A DNA stretch of 40,452 nucleotides from Metallosphaera yellowstonensis MK1 (GTDB lineage Archaea > Thermoproteota > Thermoprotei_A > Sulfolobales > Sulfolobaceae), in NCBI RefSeq assembly GCF_000243315.1, contig NZ_JH597761.1, forward strand, positions 296,660 to 337,111. Direction: 5' to 3'. The notes under the pieces are model-generated. The model made no database searches. It had not been told where the DNA came from and was given only the letters and a program-made list of their open reading frames with translations. Position 1 is the stretch's first letter; the number at the start of each line of letters is the position of its first letter. The translations under genes were made by a program, and so were the position numbers. This document shows positions 16,676 to 24,599 of this stretch, one piece after another.

Positions 16676-17173
16676 ATGAGCGAGAGAGATGAGGACTACC
16701 AGGAGGGCCTGAACAAAATCAAAGAGATAGTGATATACCTCAATACCACAGGCATCTTAGACAGCATACTGGACTTCGTCAGTGACGAGAATAAGGTGAG
16801 GTCTTTCCTCCAGTCCAGGACCTACAGGGCCGTGATCGAAATGTTGGGAGATCTCAAGGACATGATAGACAGGGGAGAGGTGAGCTCTGAGGACTTCGTG
16901 AACGGAATGATAGCCATTGCGAAGCACATGGACAAGATAGGGAAGATCCTCACTATACTGGACAAGAACGGCGTGCTTGACGTGATGACAGCGGGGTTAG
17001 CTAAGGCGGCCGAGACCATGGTTCAATCGAACAAACAGTCCAACATAGTGGAGTTACTCGCGTCCTTTGACGATCCGGATGTGAAGAAGACCCTAGCTTA
17101 CCTGAGGTTGATGTTGAAGGAACTGGGCAGGGCCGTTGATCCCCTAGTGAAAGGGAATGGTCAACAGAAGTGA
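16676..17173 (+). CDS. DUF1641-family protein
   Basis: The 165-residue, helix-rich, cysteine-free protein fits DUF1641, a family often found beside sulfide:quinone oxidoreductases, formate dehydrogenases or hydrogenases. The characteristic C-terminal part is VVELLASF-like text: IVELLASFDDPDVKKTLAYLRLMLKELGRA. Earlier it has a long amphipathic region (KHMDKIGKILTILDKNGVLDVMTAGLAKAAETM). A TATA box TTTTTAAATA (about 16639-16650) lies 28-30 bases before the ATG. It is transcribed divergently from the hydrogenase operon across the dyad at 16541. A role in membrane or redox-partner association is plausible but unproven. Confidence 0.75.
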   Translation: MSERDEDYQEGLNKIKEIVIYLNTTGILDSILDFVSDENKVRSFLQSRTYRAVIEMLGDLKDMIDRGEVSSEDFVNGMIAIAKHMDKIGKILTILDKNGVLDVMTAGLAKAAETMVQSNKQSNIVELLASFDDPDVKKTLAYLRLMLKELGRAVDPLVKGNGQQK

Positions 17174-17517
17174 TCCCTCTCTCCCCCAGGGCTTATTAAG
17201 TTCGTCAGCTCCAGGAGGATCAACATGGCATTCTTCACAGCCTTCCCCTGTGTGGTGAGGGAGTAGAAGACCTTGACCGTCCTGTCAGGTACAACCTCCC
17301 TAGCTATCATGGAGTTCTCCTCCAGCTCCTTAAGTCTCGTGGAGAGTGCCCTCTGGGTCAGACCTTCGACCTTCCTAAGGATCTCGTTGAACCTCATCTT
17401 ACCATACTTATCCAGGAGCATGAGTATCGTGAGAGTGTACTTCTTAGTGATGAGATCATAGATCTTAGGCGTATATAAGGTGCACAACTCCTCGTCGTCC
17501 CTGAGACAGCAGCCCAT
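17161..17517 (-). CDS. HxlR-family winged-helix regulator
   Basis: The 118 residues show the HxlR layout: KKYTLTILMLLDKYGKMRFNEILRKVEGLTQRALSTRLKELEENSMIAREVVPDRTVKVFYSLTTQGKAV, a winged helix with recognition helix at about residues 52-66. Cysteines cluster at the N-terminus (Cys3, Cys4, Cys12), with one more at the C-terminus. That could allow redox or metal sensing, as in other thiol-responsive HxlR proteins. Its 3' end overlaps the DUF1641 gene by 13 bases. A position between the hydrogenase and hyp operons makes it a candidate regulator of both. Confidence 0.85.
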   Translation of the reverse strand: MGCCLRDDEELCTLYTPKIYDLITKKYTLTILMLLDKYGKMRFNEILRKVEGLTQRALSTRLKELEENSMIAREVVPDRTVKVFYSLTTQGKAVKNAMLILLELTNLISPGGERDHFC

Positions 17518-17793
17518 TGCGCAATATCCTTCGAGAAAAAGATAAAACTATTGTCCACTCCAAAATTCCGTGACCCGAGTTAAATCAATATTAGCTTAAA
17601 AAGTTGTTAAAATTTATCTCGATAGGATCCTGGAAAATCTAACTCCTTTAAAAGGATTTATGATAATTTTTTATTAAATAATGGATTGAACTCAAACAAT
17701 TTATAACGCATAAATCATGGTATATCTGTCTGATCCGGAATAGTGCGATGAGACCATCGACTGCTCGGAGGTGGCTCTAGCCTCACGACAGAT

Positions 17794-18387
17794 TCATTCT
17801 CCGAACACCTTGGAGAGGGAACTCAACACTTTGGGTAAACGTGGGGTTTTCCCGTAGAGGAAGAGTTCGAACATATCGTCCAATATGGCTGAGAACACGC
17901 TGTACAACTCTGTCTCCATCATCTTACGTATTGCCCTAGGGTAGAGTTCCGGCCCTGGCTCCAATTCCCCAGCCAGGTGTAATGCGAGGTGCTCCACTGA
18001 GCCCAGCGCGAAGGACAGTCTCATGACAACGTCATCGGAGGACTTAGCCAGGGTGAGGAATGTCTTGGCCAATGAGGCATAATGACCCTCCTCAATGTTC
18101 AGAGGGGGTACTTCCGCCTCTCCCGGTAGTCTCACACCCTCCTCTAATCTCCGGTTTATCTCCTCGCTCAAGTAATACCTCTCAACACTTACCTTACCGC
18201 CCTTGTTGAGCTGGATGGCCACGTATATTACCAGTATTGGAGGAGTGAAGGGGGAAGGGGGCGTGTAGTGGAGCATGGGCATGTCCCCCCTGCTCAGGTT
18301 TACCAGACCTAATTTGACCACTGGAAGTCTGGTCTCAGGCTCGACCACGTTTACGATCTCATCCAAGTGTTCCAGGTCTTCCGCCAA
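17794..18387 (-). CDS. Unknown protein at the end of the hyp operon
   Basis: I do not recognise this 197-residue protein. It is acidic, cysteine-free and soluble. A proline-rich segment, LHYTPPSPFTPPILVIYVAI, lies at about residues 39-58. A helical half follows, with HYASLAKTFLTLAKSSDDVVMRLSFALGSVEHLALHLAGEL (about 102-142). The TTG start lies 29 bases inside the aldolase gene, so the two are translationally linked and sit downstream of hypD. Its function should be sought in hydrogenase maturation or in a step tied to the aldolase. Confidence 0.65.
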   Translation of the reverse strand: MAEDLEHLDEIVNVVEPETRLPVVKLGLVNLSRGDMPMLHYTPPSPFTPPILVIYVAIQLNKGGKVSVERYYLSEEINRRLEEGVRLPGEAEVPPLNIEEGHYASLAKTFLTLAKSSDDVVMRLSFALGSVEHLALHLAGELEPGPELYPRAIRKMMETELYSVFSAILDDMFELFLYGKTPRLPKVLSSLSKVFGE

Positions 18388-19081
18388 ACTTCACCGCCCT
18401 TATGTACCTGGCCCCAGGCTTCCTCATGTCCTGGGGAGTTAAGACGTGTTTTAGCCCTCCCAACGCCCTTGCGGCCACGTTAAACCTTGCCCACTCCTCC
18501 ATGATCTCGGCGAATGCCCTCGCCTCATGGATACACGCACCTACGGACAGAACTCCGTGATTCATGAGGATCACCACCCTGGGCACCTTGGCTCCCTCCC
18601 CCCTCACTGCCTCCCCCACGTTTCTCGCTAACTCGAGCGTACCTGGATGAGAGTAGGGAACTACCTTCACCTCGCCCAATATGGCAGCTGCCTCTCCGTG
18701 TGTGACCTCCAGGTATCCAGAGATGGCCACTCCCATGGTGTAGGGAGAGTGGGCGTGTATTACAGCATTGACGTCAGGCCTCCTCCTGTAAACTTCCAAG
18801 TGCATGCTGACCTCTATGGAAGGTTTGAGGTCTCCCTGTATCAAGTTCCCCTCCATGTCTATCTGGACCAGATCCTTGGGCTCCAGCTCAGACCTAGGGT
18901 AACCTGATGGCGTTATCCAGATCTTGTCGGATCCTGGTAGCCTGGCACTCTGGTTCCCTCCTGCGTTACTGATCATCCCCTTCCAATACAAGGTCCTCAC
19001 GCTGTTGACCAACTCCCTCTTCAGTTGTTCCTCGTTGGACTGGCAGAGCCTGCAATACGTGTTGCCTATCATGTAGACCAT
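18359..19081 (-). CDS. Class II aldolase/adducin-family protein
   Basis: The 240-residue protein has the family features of fuculose-1-phosphate-type aldolases. These include GMISNAGGNQSARLPGSDKIWITPSGYPRSEL with the phosphate or sugar loop, VIHAHSPYTMGVA with the zinc-binding His pair, and VILMNHGVLSVG with a third His. The N-terminus contains a CRLC pair that is not typical. It follows hypD after four bases and is therefore part of the hyp operon. Such enzymes cleave or decarboxylate small hydroxylated compounds; the substrate is unknown. No recognised HypX-type CO donor enzyme is present in the window, which makes an involvement in CO-ligand supply worth testing, but that is speculation. 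Confidence 0.85.
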   Translation of the reverse strand: MVYMIGNTYCRLCQSNEEQLKRELVNSVRTLYWKGMISNAGGNQSARLPGSDKIWITPSGYPRSELEPKDLVQIDMEGNLIQGDLKPSIEVSMHLEVYRRRPDVNAVIHAHSPYTMGVAISGYLEVTHGEAAAILGEVKVVPYSHPGTLELARNVGEAVRGEGAKVPRVVILMNHGVLSVGACIHEARAFAEIMEEWARFNVAARALGGLKHVLTPQDMRKPGARYIRAVKFGGRPGTLG

Positions 19082-19085
19082 TATC

Positions 19086-20213
19086 CTACCTCCTACATCT
19101 CGGGCTGACGTTGACTATCCTGTGGGTGGCCCATATCCAGCAAGTTCCCTCCTGCGACACCATGGGTGCACCCTTGGGATCCTCAGGCTTACAAGTCTTC
19201 CTGTAGAGTGGACACTCTGGGGGATCGATGAGGCCCATGACTACCTCTCCGCACCTAGCACCGGCCACGTACTCGTCCTGTGTCTTAGTTCTGTCCCTGA
19301 TGCCGTACTGAGCCCTAGCGTCCTTCCCCCTGAACTCCTCCTTCAGCCTAAACCCGGCTCTGGGGAACACGGCCACTCCCCTGACGTAACCGTCCTCAAG
19401 GTCGAAGACCCTGTCCATGACCTCCTGTGCCTTCACGTTACCCTCCCACGTAACAGACCTGGTGTACTCGTTCTCAATCCTTGGCCTTCCCTCGTCTATT
19501 TGCTTCAGGATCATGTAGATGGCCATCAGGACGTCTATGGGCTCAAACCCCGTCGCCACCATGGGCTTCTTCGACTTCAGGAAGTACTCATAATATGGCT
19601 TGAGCCCGGTAACCGTCACGGAGTGACCTGCAGAGATGAAGGCATCTATGCCCAGGACGTTCGACTCCATCACTGACCCCTGGATCGCTGGAGTGTACCT
19701 GTATGAGACCAGGAAACTGAGGTTCTCCGGGACTCCCTTGATCATCTCGAAGGCAGTAGCTGGGGCAGTGGTGTCCATTCCCACGGCGAAGAAGAGGAAG
19801 TCCTTATTCGGTTCCCTTCTTGCCATCCTCACGGCGTCCTGAACTCCGTAGATCACCCTCACGTCACCTCCTAGGGCCCTAGCCTCCTCCAGGGACATCC
19901 TCGTTCCCCTGGCCCTGGTCATGTCTCCGTAGGTAGCCACCACGACACCATCCAGGGCTAGTTTCGCAGCGTCGTCTATGTCCGTCGCGGGAGTTATGCA
20001 GACGGGACATCCAGGTCCTGCCCTGACCTCAACGTTCTCGGGAAGTAGGGATCTTATGCCGTAATGGGTTATCGTCCACTCGTGACTCCCGCAAACGTGC
20101 ATTATCATTATGTTCTCCTCAATCTTCTTGGCGAGCTCGGCTATCTTGAACCTCAAGGCCTTGGCGAGGTTCGGGTCCCTATAGTACTTCAGTATTGACA
20201 GGTACTCGCTCAC
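19086..20213 (-). CDS. hypD: Hydrogenase maturation factor HypD
   Basis: HypD is the iron-sulfur scaffold on which Fe(CN)2CO is assembled together with HypC. The 375 residues contain the conserved VCGSHEWTITHYGIR (Cys41), GPGCPVCITP (Cys69, Cys72) and a C-terminal cluster-binding region with GARCGEVVMG, PPECPLY, KTCKPED and EGTCWIWA. The start is a GTG that overlaps the hypC stop as GTGA. Length and motif order are normal for the family. Confidence 0.97.
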   Translation of the reverse strand: MSEYLSILKYYRDPNLAKALRFKIAELAKKIEENIMIMHVCGSHEWTITHYGIRSLLPENVEVRAGPGCPVCITPATDIDDAAKLALDGVVVATYGDMTRARGTRMSLEEARALGGDVRVIYGVQDAVRMARREPNKDFLFFAVGMDTTAPATAFEMIKGVPENLSFLVSYRYTPAIQGSVMESNVLGIDAFISAGHSVTVTGLKPYYEYFLKSKKPMVATGFEPIDVLMAIYMILKQIDEGRPRIENEYTRSVTWEGNVKAQEVMDRVFDLEDGYVRGVAVFPRAGFRLKEEFRGKDARAQYGIRDRTKTQDEYVAGARCGEVVMGLIDPPECPLYRKTCKPEDPKGAPMVSQEGTCWIWATHRIVNVSPRCRR

Positions 20214-20482
20214 TCCCCACCACCCACTATCTCATTGAAGTCCTGCCTCTTCTTCTCCTGAGGTAAGTCCTTGGTCATCTCGTTCCATATCTCCACTGTC
20301 CTCACGGCCTCCTCCTCGTCCACAACCTGGATTGCGTAACCTGCGTGGACCAGGACGTAGTCTCCCACCTTAGCATTGACCAGGGAGAGCAGGATGTTGT
20401 CCCTCACAGTTCCGTTTCCGAAGTCCACCTTGCCGAAATCTCCAGTTATCTCCACAACCTTACCTGGAAAAGCTACGCACAC
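20210..20482 (-). CDS. hypC: Hydrogenase maturation factor HypC, canonical
   Basis: This is the only one of the three HypC-like proteins here with both key features. The N-terminus MCVAFPGKVVEI carries the iron-binding Cys2, and YVLVHAGYAIQVV carries the conserved HAG motif. The 90 residues include a charged tail (LPQEKKRQDFNEIVGGGE). It starts with GTG one base after the zinc-ribbon gene and overlaps hypD, its known partner. Confidence 0.95.
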   Translation of the reverse strand: MCVAFPGKVVEITGDFGKVDFGNGTVRDNILLSLVNAKVGDYVLVHAGYAIQVVDEEEAVRTVEIWNEMTKDLPQEKKRQDFNEIVGGGE

Positions 20483-20483
20483 C

Positions 20484-20738
20484 TCACTTCACCCCATAAA
20501 CCCTCTTCATCTCCTCCCTCTCCGCCTCAGTGAACGAGTAGAGGGGAAAATAGTCCTCGTCGAAGTATATCATGGGCACTCCGCAGTGCCTAGGCACGTC
20601 CACCTCCTTCCCGCAGATGTCACATCGAAGCACGTCCACCCTCCTGAAGTTTCCCCTCTGAGAGTAGGACATGGGTCTCCCACAGTGGTAAGGGACGCTC
20701 TCCTCAGCCCTGCAGATTACACACATGAGTCTCTCCAT
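20484..20738 (-). CDS. Twin zinc-ribbon protein of the hyp operon
   Basis: I start this at the ATG at 20738 (84 residues), ten bases after the hypE stop; a longer open frame would lie inside hypE. It contains two copies of one metal-binding pattern: CVICRAEESVPYHCGRPM (Cys6, Cys9, His18, Cys19) and CDICGKEVDVPRHCGVPM (Cys39, Cys42, His51, Cys52). An acidic tail follows. The pattern should bind two metal ions, zinc or iron. It sits where other operons have hypA, whose product also has a zinc site, but it lacks the N-terminal Met-His nickel motif. The HypA-like role is a guess. Confidence 0.8.
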   Translation of the reverse strand: MERLMCVICRAEESVPYHCGRPMSYSQRGNFRRVDVLRCDICGKEVDVPRHCGVPMIYFDEDYFPLYSFTEAEREEMKRVYGVK

Positions 20739-20748
20739 CTCCCCCACC

Positions 20749-21807
20749 TCAACATATCCTGGGAACCGGGTCCCCCAGAGGTCTCCCCACGTATCTCTCA
20801 CCTCCCACGACTGTCTCCATGACAACTCCCTCAATGTCCTTTCTGACCTCCCCTATTACAGCTGCGTTTTTTCCTAGGGGATGTGAATGCAGAACCGCCA
20901 TGATGTCCCTCACGTACTCCGGGGAGACAGCCAGTACTGCCTTCCCCTCGTTCCCCAACTCGAGGACGTCGATCCCCAGGAACTCCACCGCTGCCCTCAC
21001 CTCATCCTTCACGGGTATTTCGCTCTCCCTTATGTAAATGCCCAGTCCAGACTTCTCTGACCAATCCTGGAGGAGGTCTGCCACTCCTCCCCTTGTTGGA
21101 TCCTTGGCGTCGGCTATGCCTCCAACCTCCATGAGGTTGAGCATGAGGCCGTTGAGGGGAGCCACGTCTGAGGTGATGTTGGACTCAAAGCCCACCCCCT
21201 CCCTCGAGGAGAGGACCGCCACAGCGTGATCCCCTACCGTGCCAGTGACTATTACCTTGTCTCCAGGTCTTATGTTTAATGGGACGAGCCAGTCCCTAGG
21301 TTGTCTCGTCTTCCTCAAGGTCTCAATGTCGTGATCGAGTTCCTTTGGCCTGACGCCCAAACCCGATGTGTTTATCACTATCCTGTCCAGACTTCCCCTC
21401 TCCATGACCTTGGTGTCCCCAGTGACTATGTGAACCTTGGCCTCCTTCGCTGTATCCCTTATGCTGTCGACTATCCTCTCTAGATCACTCTTGGGGAACC
21501 CCTCTTCCAGGATAACCCCCAGGCTCAGGGCTATGGGTTCTCCCCCCATCATGGCGATATCGTTGACCGTCCCTGTGACACTTAACCTCCCTATGTCCCC
21601 TCCCTTGAAGAAGATGGGCCTGATCACGAAGGAGTCCGTGGTGAACACGGTGTTTCCGATCACGGCAGCGTCGTCCATGAGGTCCAGGGGAACTTCTCCG
21701 AATCCGTCACTGAGTCTAATGAAGACCTCCCTTATCAACGTGTGCATATACGAACCTCCGGCACCGTGGAGGAGGGTTATCACGTCTCTACTGTTGACCG
21801 TACCCAT
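20749..21807 (-). CDS. hypE: Hydrogenase maturation factor HypE
   Basis: HypE dehydrates its C-terminal thiocarbamate to thiocyanate, the source of the cyanide ligands. The 352-residue protein has the AIR-synthase-like fold: LLHGAGGSYMHTLI, DDAAVIGNTVFTTDSFV, VNDIAMMGGEPIAL and DPTRGGVADLLQDW. It ends in the required PRIC, whose cysteine is modified by HypF. A TATA box at 21831-21838 lies 27 bases before the ATG, so this is the first gene of a leaderless operon running hypE, zinc ribbon, hypC, hypD, aldolase, unknown. Confidence 0.97.
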   Translation of the reverse strand: MGTVNSRDVITLLHGAGGSYMHTLIREVFIRLSDGFGEVPLDLMDDAAVIGNTVFTTDSFVIRPIFFKGGDIGRLSVTGTVNDIAMMGGEPIALSLGVILEEGFPKSDLERIVDSIRDTAKEAKVHIVTGDTKVMERGSLDRIVINTSGLGVRPKELDHDIETLRKTRQPRDWLVPLNIRPGDKVIVTGTVGDHAVAVLSSREGVGFESNITSDVAPLNGLMLNLMEVGGIADAKDPTRGGVADLLQDWSEKSGLGIYIRESEIPVKDEVRAAVEFLGIDVLELGNEGKAVLAVSPEYVRDIMAVLHSHPLGKNAAVIGEVRKDIEGVVMETVVGGERYVGRPLGDPVPRIC

Positions 21808-21830
21808 TTGAAGATATATGGCTTTTTGAG

Positions 21831-21838
21831 TTTATAAA
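21831..21838 (-). promoter_or_regulatory. TATA box of the hypE operon
   Basis: TTTATAAA is centred 27 bases upstream of the hypE ATG on the minus strand. The intergenic region up to 22009 should hold both this promoter and that of the divergent membrane-protein gene. Confidence 0.55.
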
Positions 21839-22009
21839 GATAGATAACCTGAAGTTTTATGACTTAAAATTATTAAAATTATCCGAATTAACAAAACTAC
21901 TCACACATGTGCGGTGTGTACCACACTCAATTGGTTAGCGATATAATCAAATATACCTTAAAAGTCCTTTTCCTCAGCAACATTAAAAAGCTTCGATTTT
22001 TTTAAGAGA

Positions 22010-23026
22010 TTGGGAACCTTGCTTTCACCGCTGGTGGCGTCCTACATAGTTTACGTAGTGTCCATGACCGTGGTGATGAGCTGGGCCTTCGAGAGGGCCT
22101 TCCACGGTGTGGGTGTCGCCTTCTGGATCCTGATCCTTTCCTCCATGACCACCCTGACTTTCCTGTTCCTCTTCTCATACTCCCCAGACGTTCTCCTGTT
22201 TTCCATAGCGATCCTCTCAATTCCAGTGACCCTATGGAACCTCGGGAAGTGGAGGTTAGGGAGTGTCGCTGGGCTCCTGGCGTCCGAGATCCTTATGAGT
22301 CTGCTCTATTACGTCATGCTGAGAGGGTTAGGAAACGCGGTCATAGCACTGGATTTTTACGGCACTGATATTCCCTCAACCTACGTTAACTCTCCCTTCC
22401 AAGTGCTGGAGGCCCTGGCTGAGCTGGCTAACTCCTTCATGTTCTTCCTGATGATCCTCCCGGAGATCCTCTACTTCTGCGTGAGGAACAGGGATACGTT
22501 CCCCTTGATTCTGGGCTCCCTGGCCCTGGGAGGGCCGAACATAGCGTCTGAGATGACCCACTCAATCCTCCCACTCCCCTACGACCCAGTGAAGGAGGCG
22601 TCCATATTCGTGTCCCTGCTCTCCCTGGTAAGTTCTGTGTACGTCTCCAACTCCTTCATGAGGGGCAAGTTAAGGGGAGGAGAGTTCCTTACCTTCATCA
22701 TCTCTAACCTCATGTTGAGCGTGTGTGGAGAGTACTACGCGGTAACGATAAACGAGATACCTTACGCCTTGGCCACTCTGATCACGCTGGGTCTGTCCTT
22801 TGTGAGACCAAAGGTGGAGCTGAGGGATTGGAGGACGTCCTTAATCCTCTCAGTCCCCCAGTACCTTTGGGGTCTATCTGTGGGTACTTGGTACAACGAG
22901 ATCTCCGTTGGGCATCTCCTGGGAACACTTTTCCTCCTAACATACCTGGTCTCACTGTCGGCTAGTCACTTGAGGATAAAGGGAGCGGATAGGGAGGGCT
23001 TGGCTCACCCCAGGAGAGTGAGGTGA
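22010..23026 (+). CDS. Polytopic membrane protein, unknown
   Basis: This 338-residue protein has about nine or ten hydrophobic segments and short polar loops. I recognise no family. The start is TTG at 22010, preceded by ATTAAAAAG about 25 bases upstream as a possible TATA element, so the first hydrophobic segment begins within ten residues. The C-terminus is basic (SHLRIKGADREGLAHPRRVR), which would place it in the cytoplasm. It is divergent from the hyp operon and precedes a permease gene by about 140 bases. A transport or heme/cofactor export role for hydrogenase is possible but unsupported. Confidence 0.7.
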   Translation: MGTLLSPLVASYIVYVVSMTVVMSWAFERAFHGVGVAFWILILSSMTTLTFLFLFSYSPDVLLFSIAILSIPVTLWNLGKWRLGSVAGLLASEILMSLLYYVMLRGLGNAVIALDFYGTDIPSTYVNSPFQVLEALAELANSFMFFLMILPEILYFCVRNRDTFPLILGSLALGGPNIASEMTHSILPLPYDPVKEASIFVSLLSLVSSVYVSNSFMRGKLRGGEFLTFIISNLMLSVCGEYYAVTINEIPYALATLITLGLSFVRPKVELRDWRTSLILSVPQYLWGLSVGTWYNEISVGHLLGTLFLLTYLVSLSASHLRIKGADREGLAHPRRVR

Positions 23027-23168
23027 GGTCCATCCAACTGGGGTGGTATACTTGCTTATACTTTACAAAAACACTTAGGGACAAGTGAGCCCCTTCTTAT
23101 ATGCAGTGGGGAAAACTCTGAAGAAATGTTATTAAAGAGAGTTCTGCAAGATTTTGGTAGGAATTTTC

Positions 23169-24599
23169 ATGGTGAGATTTCACACCAATATCTCAGAGCT
23201 GAGGAGAGACATACTTCACATCCTGGATTTGGTCCCCATGTCCACTTCCAGCGTAGCTCCCACCTTCAGCATAGCCGCAGCCTACGGGGTCATGGTTTCC
23301 CTCGCGGGACCTCAGGCCATAATGTCTACGCTATTGACCGCCATCCCCTTCATCTTGATAAGCCTCATTTTTAGGCAGTTCAACGTACACTTTCCCCACG
23401 CTGGGGCATCATACCACTGGGGAGTGAGAGTGATAGGAACGAGGTTCGGCGCCTTTCAAGCCTGGGTGGTCACGTTAGCTTATTTCCTGTCGATCCCTCC
23501 CATAGTGGTCCCTGCAGGGGAGTACACCCTGGCACTCTTGGGCTCCTTAGGTCTGATACCTCCATCTGCGGTGGGGGAACCTAGCCTAGTGACCGTGGCT
23601 GGAGTGATCTGGGCACTTGTAGCAGCGATCCCACTCCTCTTAGGGGCAAAACCCACTGCTAGGTTCACTGAGGCCTTCCTTGGGATGGAGCTGGTGATCT
23701 TGGGGCTCTTCCTGGTTCTGGGATTTTCACTCATGCCCCACCACGTGGTAAACCCCTTCTCCCCTGACTGGTTCTTCAGCACGCACGTGAATTGGGGTGG
23801 CATAGTCCTGGGCATGGTTGTGGCCACGACGATAGTGGATGGCTGGGAGATCGACAGTTACTCCTCGGAGGAGTCCAAGAGGCCCAGGAGGTGGCCTGGA
23901 TTGAGTGGCGTGATCGGACTCCTGACCGTGCTCCTGGTTTACGGTGTGACCATGCCCCTCATGACCGTGGAGACCCCACTAGCTCAATTGTCACAAAGCG
24001 TTGATCCCTTGGCGACCTGGGCCTCAATGGTAATTCCCAACTACGCCTGGCTCATGGACGTGGCTGTGTTGGCCTCCACGGCAAGTTCCCTCTGGCTCAC
24101 AGCCTTCATCCTCAGTAGAGCTTGGTACGCCATGGCCAGGGATGGGCTACTACCAAAGTTCTTCGGGTGGACCCACGAGAGGTTTGGCTCACCTTGGGCT
24201 AACGTATCTTTCATGACGGCCCTAGTAGTGCTCATCAACGTCCTCATCCTCATCTCCCCCTCCGTACAACAGTTCTTCACCCTGGTCCTCAGTGCCGCAG
24301 GGATTTTCCTGGCCTTGGAGTTCTTCCTGGACAGCGTTTGCGGGATCGTCTTCTTCTGGTTTAAACACGAACCCACGGGAAGGGAGAGACTGAAGAGTCA
24401 CGTCCACTGGACCTACAGGCTTATATCCGTGTTGTCTTCCTTAGGTTTGGGATCCTTGATCGCCCTGGGGCTATACTACAGTCCGTCCACCATAGGATAC
24501 CTCTTCCCAGAAGTATTCGCGACGTTGATAGGCACTGGAGTCATCATGGTGCTACTGTCCAGGAGGATCGTAGTGAGGGAGTTCATAGCCCCCGATTAA
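23169..24599 (+). CDS. APC-superfamily amino acid permease
   Basis: The protein (476 residues from the ATG at 23169; a TTG at 23154 would add five) has twelve hydrophobic segments. The first carries the APC-type motif MSTSSVAPTFSIAAAYGV, and later comes FPHAGASYHWGVRVIG, equivalent to the Gly-Ser/Ala-Tyr region of TM3. Loop text such as SSEESKRPRRWPGLSGV and SRAWYAMARDGLLPKFFGWTHERFGSPW is typical of amino acid/polyamine transporters. The substrate is not predictable. A weak TATA box lies near 23096. The gene converges with the beta-propeller gene, overlapping by four bases. Confidence 0.85.
   Translation: MVRFHTNISELRRDILHILDLVPMSTSSVAPTFSIAAAYGVMVSLAGPQAIMSTLLTAIPFILISLIFRQFNVHFPHAGASYHWGVRVIGTRFGAFQAWVVTLAYFLSIPPIVVPAGEYTLALLGSLGLIPPSAVGEPSLVTVAGVIWALVAAIPLLLGAKPTARFTEAFLGMELVILGLFLVLGFSLMPHHVVNPFSPDWFFSTHVNWGGIVLGMVVATTIVDGWEIDSYSSEESKRPRRWPGLSGVIGLLTVLLVYGVTMPLMTVETPLAQLSQSVDPLATWASMVIPNYAWLMDVAVLASTASSLWLTAFILSRAWYAMARDGLLPKFFGWTHERFGSPWANVSFMTALVVLINVLILISPSVQQFFTLVLSAAGIFLALEFFLDSVCGIVFFWFKHEPTGRERLKSHVHWTYRLISVLSSLGLGSLIALGLYYSPSTIGYLFPEVFATLIGTGVIMVLLSRRIVVREFIAPD

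Noticed and set aside
17735-17795. Possible C/D-box small RNA (GCGATGA start)
   Set aside because: The C-box match is imperfect and no D box (CTGA) follows at a suitable distance.
21905-21940. Palindromic CACATGTG and GTGTG-rich stretch between hypE and the membrane-protein gene
   Set aside because: The perfect palindrome is only eight bases long with no wider symmetry; it is not distinguishable from chance.
23126-23374. 82-codon frame starting with ATG upstream of the permease
   Set aside because: It overlaps the permease in another frame and has no protein-like pattern; it may only hold a leader region.
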